From Delphinapterus leucas (lineage: Eukaryota > Chordata > Mammalia > Artiodactyla > Monodontidae), in NCBI RefSeq assembly GCF_002288925.2, contig NW_022097993.1, positions 13,332,615-13,396,614 on the forward strand: a stretch of DNA of 64,000 nucleotides, read 5' to 3'. Under the pieces are notes generated by a model, which was not told the origin of the DNA, did not search any database, and worked only from the letters and a program-made list of their open reading frames with translations. Shown one piece after another: positions 1 to 11,800 of this stretch. The position numbers and the translations under genes were made by a program. Within the stretch, counting starts at the first letter, position 1, and the number at the start of each line of letters is the position of its first letter.

Positions 1-1887
1 CTGTCTTGCTAGCTGTTTGGCATGGGATGTCCAGCACTGTAGCTTGCATGTTGCTGAGTGCAGCTGGGTCTTATCGTTGAGATGGAGATCTCTGCGAGGG
101 CTTTCACTGTTTGATATTATGTGGAGCTGGGATGTCTCTGGTGGACCAGTGTCCTGAACTCAGCTCTCTCACTTCAGAGGCACAGGCCTGACACTTGGCC
201 AGAGCACCAAGACCCTGTCAGTCACACAGCTCAGAAGAAAAGCAAGAAAGAATAAATAAATAATTAAATACAATAAAGTTATTAAAATAAAAGTAAAATT
301 TTAAAAACAAAGAAAAAATTAAAGCGTAAAAAAAAAAAGAATAAAGAAAAGGAAAGAAGAGAGCAATGAAACCAAAAAACAAACCCCCCAATTATAACAA
401 GAGCTTAAAGCTATACTTATATATATATATAAAAAAAGGATAGTCTAACCCTTGGATAAATGGTAAATGCAAAGCTATACAGACAATATCACACAAAGAA
501 GCATGCACATACACACTCACAAAAAGAGAAAAAGGAAAAATAATGTATATATAAGAAAAATAAAATAGGAAGAGAGCATCCAGATCAATAAACAAATCTA
601 CCAATTATAATAAACTCTAAATAGTAACCTAAGATAAACATAAAACCAGAAAGAAGTTCAATGTAGAAAGCAAACCCCAGTCTACAGTTGCTCCCAAAGT
701 CCACCACCTCAATTTTGGGATGATTCGTTGTCTATTCAGGTATTCCACAGATGTAGGGTACATGAAGTTGATTGTGGAGATTTAATCCACTGCTCCTGAG
801 GCTGCTGGGAGAAATTTCCCTTTCTCTTCTTTGTTTGCACAGCTCCCAGGGTTCAGCTTTGGATTTGGCTCCACCTCTGCATGTAGGTTGCCCTCAGGCT
901 TCTCTTCCCACCCAGAAAGGACGGGGTTAAAGGAGCCGCTGATTCAGGGGATCTGGCTTACTAGGGCTGGTGGGAGGGAGGGGTACAGAGGCGGGATGAG
1001 CCTGCAGCAGCAGAGGTCAGCGTGATGTTGCACCAGCCTGAGGCGTGCCGTGCGTTCTCCCAGGGAAGTTGTCCCTGGATCCCGGGACCCTGGCAGTGGT
1101 GGGCTGCACAGGCTCCCGGGAGGGGTGGGCAGTGACCTGTGCTGGCACACAGCCTTCTTGGTGGCGGCAGCAGCCTTAGTGTCTAATGCCTGTCTCTGGG
1201 GTCCATGCTGATATCTGTGGCTCGCGCCCGTCTCTGAAGATTATTTAGGCGGTGCTCTGAATCCCCTCTCCTCGTGCACCTGAAAACAATGGTCTCTTGC
1301 CTCTTCGGCAGTTCCAGACTTTTTCCCGGACTCCCTCCCGGCTAGCTGTGGTGCACTAGCCCCTTCAGGCTGTGTTCACGGCCGCCAACCCCAGCCCTCT
1401 CCCTGCGCTTTGACCGAAGCCCAAGCCTCAGCTCCCAACCCCCGCCCGCCCCGGCGGGTGAACAGACAAGCCTCTCAGGTTGGTGAGTGCCAGTCAGCAC
1501 CAATCCTCTGTGCGGGAATCTCTCCGCTTTGCCCTCTGCACACCTGTGGCTGCACTCTCCTCCGCAGCTCTGAAGCTTCCCCCTCTGCCACCCGCAGTCT
1601 CCGCCCGCGAAGGGGCTCCTAGTGTGTGGAAACTTTTCCTCCTTCAGAGCTCCCTCCCAGAGGGACAGGTCCCATACCTATTCTTTTGTCTCTGTTTTTT
1701 CTGTTTTCTTTTGCCCTACCCAGGTACGTGGGGAGTTTCTGGCCTTTTGGGAGGTCTGAAGTCTTCTGCCAGCGTTCAGTAGGTGTTCTGTAGGAGTTAT
1801 TCCACATGTATATGTATTTCTGATGTATTTGTGGGGTGGAAGTTGATCTCCACATCTTACTCCTCCGCCATCTTGAAGGCCTCTCCC
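1..1887 (-). mobile_element. L1 LINE, 5' UTR end only (body runs off the left edge)
   Basis: This segment matches the 5' UTR of the L1 at 13893-15376 nearly end to end: shared blocks around 1-60, 700-760 and 830-1880 correspond to 13893-13950, 14155-14215 and 14280-15370. Transcription would run right to left. The 5' end is near 1887, at the inverted CAAGATGGCGG motif. It is GC- and CpG-richer than its surroundings between about 830 and 1640, as expected of an L1 promoter. It keeps an A-rich block (about 240-660) that the other copy has mostly lost. ORF1 would begin left of base 1. The left target-site duplication is outside the window, so insertion boundaries cannot be confirmed. No L1 protein is encoded inside the window by this copy. 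Confidence 0.85.
1865..1875 (-). promoter_or_regulatory. YY1-like site at the L1 5' end
   Basis: Read on the minus strand this is CAAGATGGCGG, the core YY1 recognition sequence. A YY1 site at this place near +1 is known to set the transcription start in human L1. The position, about a dozen bases inside the element's 5' end, agrees. The functional role is inferred from the human element. Confidence 0.55.
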
Positions 1888-4800
1888 TGAAATATTTATT
1901 GAAAGCTAAAGTCCATGCTACTAAATGCTTCCTTCTAATGGCATTAACCATATGCCTTAACTACATCTAGTTGAGGGGAAATTAAATTTATTGGCTTTCA
2001 GAATAATGCATGCCATTTCCAGGCTGAAGCATGACACAATTCTCCAGTTCTTTTCCTCTTGTTTGGCAAGTAAAGAGGTTAGGTAGTCTAAAAAATGGAG
2101 CCATAATGGTGTCCCTTCTGTCAGTCTGGCCCTTGAGAAACTATAGGAAGCACAGACCTCCCCCACCATCTCACACATTCACCTTGCTAGCATGTGATAT
2201 AAGCAAAATCCACGTTTGTCTTGATAAGCCACTTGAATTCTGGGAGCTAATATTTTAGTTCAAATATAATGTTGCCTGTACTAGTAAGTACACTATCGAT
2301 GTCAATTTAAGATATTGTCTTTATTTGCATGTTATTTTAGATTAATATTGTTCCTTTATCATAACACTGCATACCATTTCTCACTCAGAAAATAGGTCTT
2401 GTATAGAAAGATTACCATTCTGAAGGTAATATGCACAGTAAATCAAACTCCAAAGAGAATTTTACTGATTTAAGTACTTCTTTTTACCTAATGCCTAGTA
2501 GTGGTTGAAGTTGAAATACTTTAATCATTTAATGCTGCCAAAACGCAAAATCATGGCATAGAATTTATTCAAAACACTTTGTTGTATATTCTTCACTTTA
2601 GCCATCATATAACTATTAAAACAAAACATAGAAACAATAATGAGCCCAACGAGACATTCAAATATTTCCAATAAATGACCCAGGAACCAAAAGTATCCAC
2701 TTGACCTAGAGCCAATAAAATATAAAACACAACACAGGGACACATATGACTTAATGTACTTTATTATAAAATTGTGTATGCATTGCAAAAAGTATTTTGT
2801 AAAGTCAGCCTTACTATGAAATACTGTTGAAGAATCACATGCATTTCTTTATAAATATTTAGTATGTATAGTTTTGTCATTCACATTCCTTCATAGTTTG
2901 GCTTTACAATACCTCTGGTATCATATTTCTTTTGGCGTGCAGTGTGGCCTCTAAGACTTCTTCCAAACTTGGAGCAGTATGCCGTGTTTTCTGGTGAGAG
3001 GCAAGATTCTAGCTTCCACTGTAGGTGGGAAGGCTATACACTGGATTTCTCTAACACCTTGCATGTGGAGTGCTGGCTAGTTACTCAACCGAGCCAATTC
3101 AACAAGACCACCTGAAACTTGAACTCTGGCTCAGGAACACAAAGATATACAGGGTAGATTAGAATATATTATGGTAGTAACCACATTCATACTGTAAAAG
3201 TCTTGGTTGCAAACAGAATTCTTCAGTATCCTGGTTGATTCTGCTTTCCTTCTGGTAAACTTCCATTCATTTCCTCTCCTTGTCCCAGTAACATGCATCA
3301 TTTGCTGTTGTCTGAGACCAAGAACACTGACAAATTCATCTTTGCAGAAGTTTATAATGTACCTTCTCCCTACCTGTCTATGAATACATTCTGCTAAAAA
3401 ACTTCCACAAAAGTGAAATATACTGCATTTATTTTCTTTTGCTGTAAGTCTTAGGAAAGATACAAAAAGCCTCATAATCTCTCAACAGATGCTATTGAGT
3501 TTAAAAAAAAAAAAAACTTTGTAAACATTATAACAGGATGAAGTACAGTCTGTTCTTTAGTTCTTAAATCAAGTTAGTCCACTGAATTTTAATGAATGCT
3601 TCAATCCAGATATTTTTTTATCTCAGGTATGTGCATCCATTTAAATGAATAAATTATACATTTTAGATTTATATTTGAAAAAAGAATTTAAATTGATTCC
3701 ATGGGGAGAAAAATGATAGTCATAGGATCTATCAGTTCTAGCTTTAAATAGAATTGCCACAGAAGATATGATAAAGAAATTCTTTATTACATTGATAAAG
3801 AGTAAAATAATGTCTTATGTTCCATATACCATAAATTACATTAATTAAATTATAATGAATTATGTTCTATATTAGGTCACAAAAACAAGTTTGATGTAAT
3901 TGGTTTCCTGTAATACTTTAAATCCATTTTAAAGTCCATCAAAAAGATTCTTCAGTTCTCTTGAGTAACAATTATTTTTTGCTGTAAACTCCCTACCAAA
4001 TTAAAAGTAATGTAGTGGTTAATGTAACTTTTGGTTAACTATGATTAGTTTGGAACTGCTTTTGGATATATTCATTAGGATTCCCCTATCTTATCTTAAA
4101 AAGTGTATACTAACATAAAGAAAATTTAAAAAATGACTTTAATTAATGTATGTTACCATGATTCTGAACTTTAGTTCCCATCATATTAGAAAGAGGATGT
4201 GAGGAATTAGTCTGACGTTTTAGTAAGTACTGGGGTACATTTATTCAGACAATTGATGGGAATTTTCAGATGACTTTCCTGATGTGTGTCTGTGTCCCAC
4301 TCTGCCTCCCCTTACTAATGTTAAAAAGCTACCTTCTTCATGTGCAGCACTGCTAAGTCCACAAATCACTGGAAGTCCAGTGTAGATGAGTTTGGGAAGC
4401 TTTTATTAATAAGTAGGACATCCGATATTCTGTAATCATGGGCCTTCACTCCACCCGAATAGCAGCCATCTCTCCCATCATTCTCTTAATCAGGTTCTTA
4501 ATACATCTGACCATTCTTAAGATTGTCTTCATCCTTCAACTCTGGTTATCCATTCAGATTCCTGGAAAGCAACTGAAAAACCCTACACCTCCCTCCACTT
4601 AGTCTCAATCTGTACTAACTGTGCAGTCTGGGTTCTTATATAGATATGGGCAGAGTTGACACTCAAACTTTTTCAGGTATTGGAACTGGTTAGACTTTTG
4701 TTTGTGCTCTTTCTGTCCTTAGACCGCTTCAGAAATGGCAATGTCCAGATTCATACCTGAGTGTCATATGACATACTTTCTAAAGGAAGCGAGTCTTCCT

Positions 4801-5584
4801 TTCCTGATAAGTCAAACTCTATTCATTTTCTCCTTACTACCCTCTCCCCCCGAATTGATTGATTTTTGTTTGTTTGTTTTTTCAGACAAATGTAAGTCCT
4901 TTATCCTGCATTGCAAATATTTTCCTTCTGTTCTCCTCTCAAGGTGATTTGTTTTTCCTTCACTGAATTCTTTAAGAATGGGTATTAGGGAAGTAGTTGG
5001 AGAGACAATTTGGAGAGGGGAACTATGCTTTCTTTGTCTCAGGTTGGTTAAAATTCTCAATTCTTTGAAATTTTTCCCACTGGCCTTATTTTTCAAAAGT
5101 TATTCATCTTTGCAGCTATCTGCTAAACCTTTTCAAATTTTTCACTTTTTATCCTACGTCTGAATTCTCTATTTCTACTTCTGCCGAATTAACCTTATTA
5201 CTTTTTATTGTTACTTCAAAAACAATTTTAAAAAGGGAATATTTAAAAATAAACATTCTTCACATATTTTAGAGCTTTTATGTGACCACAATTTGCTGGA
5301 CTTTTCATATGACTGAAAAGAAATATTAAATAACCATACTAGGATGAACGTATATTATGGAAGCACATATATTAATCCACACAATTCTATGGTTGATGAG
5401 AGATCCCAAGAGGAAACAACACAGTACTTACACAGTACTTGTAAATATGCTTAAATTTATTAGAGATTTTTAAAAAATTTAATTAGTGGAAGAAAACATA
5501 ATAAATGGCATGATCAAATGTTAACCTTCCATGTACATTATTGCATTTTATCAAGACCGTTGTATTTTTATCTACAAATTCTGT
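1888..5584. other. AT-rich DNA without recognised genes or repeats
   Basis: The open frames here are short, have atypical composition and resemble no family I know. There is an A-run at 3502-3515. I recognise no exon, splice-signal cluster or repeat consensus. Old, highly diverged repeats may be present below what can be seen by eye. Confidence 0.5.
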
Positions 5585-5600
5585 TATTTTTGCAATTTTT

Positions 5601-5817
5601 TTTTTTTTTTTTTGTTTTTTGTTTTGCGGTATGTAGGCCTCTCTCTGTTGTGGCCTCTCCCGGTGCGGAGCACAGGCTCCGGACGCACAGGCTCAGCGGC
5701 CATGGCTCACGGGCCCAGCCGCTCCGCGGCATGCGGGATCTTCCTGGACCGGGGCACGAACCCGTGTCCCCTGCATCGGCAGGTGGACTCCCAACCACTG
5801 TGCCACCAGGGAAGCCC
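5601..5817 (-). mobile_element. CHR-2-type tRNA-derived SINE
   Basis: On the minus strand the element begins GGGCTTCCCTGGTGGCACAG, carries a pol III B box (GGTTCGTGCC, reverse complement at 5753-5762) and ends in an A-rich tail, seen here as T-runs at 5596-5625. A 16-base duplication, TATTTTTGC followed by AATTTTT or CATTTTT, flanks it at 5585-5600 and 5818-5833 with one mismatch. The poly-T run blurs the left boundary. The family is confined to whales, hippos and ruminants, and this subtype fits whales and dolphins. The CpG-rich body is little decayed, suggesting a fairly young insertion. Confidence 0.92.
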
Positions 5818-5834
5818 TATTTTTGCCATTTTTT

Positions 5835-7314
5835 AAACCTTACAGATTGAGGATTTGGTTTGTATTTCTATCATCACTATTAATAATAAACTTCAATTTC
5901 AGAATTCACAAAAGCATAAACATTTATAGACCTTTATTCAAGGTGTTAACAGTCAATCTTTAAGGTCAATTATCATAACTATAATGGATGGAAAATTAAC
6001 ATTTAAATATCTGTGAACATGGGACTGATTTCTATGGAACATAACAATATTACTCCCTTACTGATACTAGTTAATTGCTATTGTCTGGGTACAATCCTCC
6101 AACAATTTTCTAGTATTTAGATTACCTTAGTAGTCTGTGTTGTGGTCTACTTGATATCATATTAATTTCCTGGCAAATTCTCAGTTTTTTTCTGTCATCA
6201 GATCTACTTTTTAAGTATAAGACCAGTTAAGTTAAGTCATTTAAGTGGAACAAAACAAACATATAAACTAAAGATGGCAATACCTCTGATAAGTACTTTC
6301 AAACTAATCCAGGCGACTTATGTGGCTTATCAACATTTACTGTAATTTGAAGAACACGTTTCAGGGGACACCTCGCTGGCTCTTAGGCTGGTCTCCCAGG
6401 ATGACAATACGTTAGTATTATCACTATGTAACATGATTTATTTCTGTTAATGAGCATCTGATAATCTTAGATATTTGATTCTTTCAGTGAGGCCAGAGGC
6501 AATGAACTTATTTTAATAAATATTTTATAATAAATATTTACTGAATTGGTGTTCAATGACTGTACTTTGTAGACAGATCTACATAGTAATTCAAATTACA
6601 GTCATAAATTTTCTTAATCTGTATGAAATTTTTCAAGGGAAGATATGAAATGCTATTCATGTTTAGTATATTTTGTCTACAAAAACACTGAAAACCTCAT
6701 TTCCACTGACAGGTTAACAACCCCATGAACTAGATACATAGTAGTGTGACTAGTACTGCTTCTACTAGTATTACAACTACTTGTACAACTCTACTCCACT
6801 ACTTCTACTAGTTATTCTTGGAAGGAAGGATGGTCATTGTGGCCCCTCCTTGTCTTCTGTCTTCTCCTGCACTCTATTTCTATAGTGGGGTGACTTTATC
6901 TGATTGGTGGGTTTGGAAGGAAAAATCTAACATGCCTAGATCAACAACATCCTCTCTTCTCTCTTTCTCTTGGAAAGAGAGAAAGACACAGACAGCAAAC
7001 CTACTGCTTTGTTTCTCCCTGATGCAAATCTTACAGATATAGGCCTCTCACGTGGAGTGGGCTTGCTAGGTCTGGTGCTGCTGTTACTGGTTGCAAAATT
7101 CAGTAATTTTAACTCTGCTCACCTATAGATATAAGCCATAATCCTTCAGGTTCAGCTTTATCCATATTAATGCAATTTTTTTTTCTACATCTGCCTTATT
7201 CTTACTCTGCCTTATTTCTAATTTGTTTTAAGAATTCACTCAGGGAAGATGTATATTGTTTGTTGGCACTGCTATGCTCCTTAATGATTTTAAGTGCTTT
7301 TTATAGATGGGATG
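5835..7314. other. AT-rich DNA without recognised features
   Basis: No coding potential, RNA gene or clear repeat is visible. A run of repeated TACTAGT-like words (about 6755-6810) is the only local pattern. Confidence 0.5.
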
Positions 7315-8010
7315 GCTACTCCTATTATCATCAGTTTATAGATGTGAACACTGCAAGCTTGAGGAATTAAGAAGTTTGTTAATGGTCATAGGGTGTGTAT
7401 TAGTTATCTACAGCTGTGTAACAAATTAATCCAAAACTTAGTGGCTTAACACATCACCAATTTATTACTGCACAATTTCTGTGGGTCAGGAATTCCACCA
7501 CATCTTAGCTAAATTTTCTGTCTCAGCATGTCTCAAGAGGCTGCAATGAAGGTGTTGACCCGATGACTGTAATCTCATTTGAAAGTTCAACTGGAGAAGT
7601 ATTTGCTTCTCATGGAGTGGTTGCTGAAAATATTCAGTGCCTTGCAGGCTGCTTTCGGCTGGAAGTCAACTTCAGCTCCTTCCCACCTGGGTCTCTCCCA
7701 CAAGACAGCTTGCTTCACGAAAGAATGCAAGTTGAGAATGTAATAAAGACGGTCTGCCAGCAAGATGGAAATGACAATGTTTTGTAACCTAATAATGGAA
7801 GAGACATCTCTTCACCTTGGCTATATTGTATTGGTTTGATTCAAGTCACTAGGTCCAGCCCACACTCCAGAGAAGGGAATTTCACAAGGACAGGACTACC
7901 AGGGGTTGGAGGTACTTAGAGCGCATTTTACAAGTCAATCTGCCACACTGCAGTGAAGAGAAGGAGTCAGGATTTGGATCCACATATTCTGACACCAGGG
8001 CTCATTTTTG
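7315..8010 (-). repeat. MIR SINE, split by an insertion
   Basis: Two halves of one minus-strand MIR lie on either side of another repeat. The left half (about 7315-7393) resembles the inverted MIR core (an ATTATCATCAGTTTATAGATG-like stretch). The right half (about 7950-8010) continues with AGTCAGGATTTGGATCC, which corresponds to the MIR segment GAGCCAGGATTCGAACCC. The split shows that the 7394-7947 element inserted into an already present MIR. Confidence 0.65.
7394..7947 (+). mobile_element. Ancient LTR-like interspersed repeat inside a MIR
   Basis: The start (TTAGTTATCTACAGCTGTGT, then AACAAATTA, CTTAGTGGCTTAA and TCTGTGGGTCAGGAATTC) and the end (AGTCACTAGGTCCAGCCCAC and a terminal CTGCCACA) match a dispersed mammalian repeat that I recognise but cannot name with certainty. 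The ends read TG...CA, as in an LTR. A 74-codon open frame at 7563-7787 lies within it and is not a gene. A Repbase/Dfam search would assign the family. Confidence 0.6.
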
Positions 8011-8425
8011 TCAACAGCTCAGAGCAGCTTCTGTCTTCTACCTGCTGACACATCGCAGTCACTCGACCCTATGACTCTCCCTCTCTAACCTATTTCTAGC
8101 AAATCCACATATAATAAACAGAATCTTTTTTTAAAAATTTAAAATACTGATCAGGTCCCAGTCAAGTTTCTACCTGGGCATCATTTTAGGCTGATTTCTA
8201 TTACAAAATATGATATATTCTTTTTTATATTTTAACTCTAAGATGAGAATATTTTTCATGGATTATTTAGCTTGCCAAAATCAATTATTTGGAACACAAA
8301 TTAATTCTTAAGTAATTAGTGTTAAACGGTAATTTTTAATACTAATTTATGATAATAATTTGATCCTAGAATAAATATAGTGGTCAGCATGAGTAAATCT
8401 TTTACAGTATTGTACTGTACTAATA
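8011..8425. other. AT-rich DNA next to an L1 target site
   Basis: No gene or repeat is visible apart from a 10-bp-stem inverted repeat at 8410-8433 that straddles the L1 insertion site. Confidence 0.5.
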
Positions 8426-8869
8426 CAGTACAAGGTATTTTTTTTTAACATCTTTATTGGAGTATAATTTCTTTACAATGGTGTGTTAGTTTCTGTTTTA
8501 TAACAAAGTGATTCAGCTATACATATACATATATCCCCATATCTCTTCCCTCTTGCATCTCCAAACCTCCTACCTTCACTATCCCACCCATCTAGATGGT
8601 CAAAAGCACCAAGCTGATCTCCCTGTGATATGCTGCTTCTTCCCACTAGCTATTGGTTTTACATTTGGTAGTGTATATATGTCCATGCCACTCTCACACT
8701 TTGTCCCAGCTTACCATTGCTCCCTGCTGTGTCCTCAAGTCCATTCTATAGTTAAGTCTGCATCTTTATTGCCGTACTGCCCCGAGGTTCTTCATGACAA
8801 TTTTTTTTTCTGGATTCCATATATATGTGTTAGCATACGGTATTTACGTTTCTCTTTCAGACTTACTTC

Positions 8870-11800
8870 ACTCTGTATGACAGACTCTAGGTCCATCCAC
8901 CTCACTACAAATAACAATTTCGTTTCTTTTTATGGTTGAGTAATATGCCATTGTATATATGTGCCACATCTTCTTTACCCATTCATCTGTCGATGGACAC
9001 TTGGGCTGCTTCCAGGTCCTGGCTATCGTAAACAGAGCTGCAGTGAACGTTGTGGTACATTACTCTTTTTGAATTATGGTTTTCTCAGGGTATATGCCCA
9101 GTAGTGGGATTGCCAGGTCATATGGTAGTTCTATTTTTAGTTTTTTAAGGAACCTCCATACTGTTCTCCATAGTGGCTGTATCAATTTACATTCCCACCA
9201 ACAGTGCAAGAGGGTTCCCTTTTCTCCACACCCTCTCCAGCATTTATTGTTTGTAGATTTTTGGATGATGGCCATTATGACTGGTGTGAGGTGATATCTC
9301 ATTGTAGTTTTGATTTATATTTCTGAAATGATTAGTGATGTTGAAAATCCTTTCATGTATTTGTTGGCAATCTGTATATCTTCTTTGGAGAAATGTCTAT
9401 TTAGATCTTCTGCCCATTTTTGGATTGTGTTGTTTGTTTTTCTGATATTAAGCTGCATGAGCTGCTTGTAAATTTTGGAGATTAATCGTTTGTCAGTTGC
9501 TTCATTTGCAAATATTTTCTCCCATTCTTAAGGCTGTCTTTTTGTCTGGTTTGTGGTTTCCTTTGCTGTGCAAAAGCTTTTAAGTTTCATTAGGTCCCAT
9601 ATGTCAATTTTTCTTTTTATTTCCATTCCTCTAGGAGGTGAGTCAAAAAGGATCTTGCTGTGGTTTATGTCATAGAGTGTTCTGCCTAAGTTTTCCTCTA
9701 AGAGTTTTATAGTGTCTGGCCTTAAATTTAGATCTTTTGTCCATTTTGAGTTTATTTTTGTGTATGGTGTTAGGGAGTGTTCTAATTCCATTCTTTTACA
9801 TGTAGCTGTCCAGTTTTCCAAGCACCATTTATTGTAGAGGCTGTATATTCTCTATTGTCTATTCTTGCCTCCTTTATCAAAAATAAGGTGACCATATGTG
9901 CATTGGTTTATCTCTGGCCTTTCTATCCTGTTCTGTTGATCTATATTTCTATTTTTGTGCCAGTACCATACTGTCTTGATTACTGCAACTTTGTAGTACA
10001 GTCTGAAATCAGAGAGCCTGATTCCTCCAGTTCCTTTTTTCTTTCTCATGATTGCTTTGGATAATCAGGGTCTTTTGTGTTTCCATACAAATTGTGAACG
10101 TTTTTGTTCTAGTTCTGTGAAAAACGCCATTGATAGTTTGATAGGGATTGCATTGAATCTGTTGATTGCTTTGGGTAGTATAGTCATTTTCACAATATTG
10201 ATTCTTCCAATCCAAGAAAATGGTATATCTCTCCATCTCTTTGTATCATCTTCAATTTCTTTCATCAGTGTCTTCTAGTTTTCTGCATACAGGTCTTTTT
10301 TCTCCTTAGGTAGGTTTCTTCCTAGATATTTTATTCTTTGTGTTGCAGTGGTAAATGGGAGTGTTTTTTAATTTCACTTTCAGATTTTTCATCATTAGTG
10401 TATAGTGTAAAGTATCCTGCTACTTTACCAAATTCATTGATTAGCTCTAATAGTTTTCTGGTAGCATCTTTAGGATTCTCTATGTATACTCTCATGTCAT
10501 CTGGAAACAGTGACATCATTACTTCTTTTCAGATTTGGATTCCTTTTATTTCTTTTTCTTCTCTGATTGCTGTGGCTAAAGCTTCCAAAACTATGTTGAA
10601 TAATAATGGTGAGAGTAGGCAACCTTGTCTTGTTTCTGACCTTAGTGGAAATGGTTTCAATTTTTCACCATTGAGGGCGATGTTGGCTGTGGGTTTGTCA
10701 TATATGGCCTTTATTATGTTGAGGTAAGTTCCATCTATTCCTACTTTCTGGAGGGTTGTCATGATAAATGGGTGTTTGAATTTTGTTAAAAGCTTTTTCT
10801 GAATCTATTGAGATGATCATATGGTTTTTATTCTTCAATTTTTTTATCTGGTGTATCACATTGATTGATTTGTGTATATTGAAGAATCCTTGCATTCCTG
10901 GGATAAACTCCACTTGAGTGGGGTTGAGAATGAGTTGAAAATTAGTTTGGGAATGTTCCTCCCTCTGCTATATTTTGGAAGAGTTTGACAAGGATAGGTG
11001 TTAGCTCTTCTCTAAATGTTTGATAGTATCTGCCTGTGAAGCCGTCTGGTCCTGGGCTTTTGTTTGTTTGGAGATTTTTAATCACAGTTTTAATTTCAGT
11101 GCTTGTGATTGATCTGTTTATATTTTCTATTTCTTCCTCATGCAGTCTTGGAAATATGTGCTTTTCTAAGAGTTTGTCCATTTCTTCCAGGTTATCCATT
11201 TTATTGGCATATAGTTTCTTGTAGTAATCTCTCATGATCCTTTGAATTTCTGCAGTGTCAGTTGTTACTTCTCTGTTTTCATTTCTAATGCTATTGTTTT
11301 GAGTATTGTCCCTTTTTTTCTTGATGAGTCTGGCTAATTGTTTATCAATTTTATATTCTCAATGAACCACCTTTTAGTTTTATTAATATTTGCTACTGTT
11401 TCCTTCATTTCTTTTTCAGTTATTTCTGATCTGATCTTTATGATTTCTTTGCTTCTGCTAGCTTTGGGGTTTTTTTGTTCTTCTTTCTCTAATTCCTTTA
11501 GGTGTAAATTAGGTTGTTTATTTGAGGTTTTTCTTGTTTCTTGAGGTAGCGTTGTACTGCTATAAACTTCCCTCTTACAGCTGCTTTTGCTGCATCCCAT
11601 AGGTTCTGGGTTACCGTGTTTTCATTTGTTGCTATGCATTTTTTAAATTTCCTCTTTGATTTCTTCAGTGATCTCTTGGTTATTAAGTAGTGTATTGTTT
11701 AGCCTCCATGTGTTTGGATTTTTTACAGGTTTTTTTGCTGTAATGGCTATCTAGTCTCATAGCGTTGTGGTCAGAAAAGATACTTGATACAATTTCAATT

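Noticed and set aside
5753..5762. tRNA gene suggested by a B box
   Set aside because: The box belongs to a tRNA-derived SINE. No cloverleaf with a proper acceptor stem can be drawn over the region.
5518..5850. 110-codon frames across 5.5-5.85 kb
   Set aside because: They read through the CHR SINE. Similar frames recur at the other SINE copies (12.2, 23.2 and 38.7 kb) for the same reason.
8508..8939. 143-codon plus-strand open frame
   Set aside because: It is antisense to the L1 3' UTR and ORF2 end, a shadow of the transposon.
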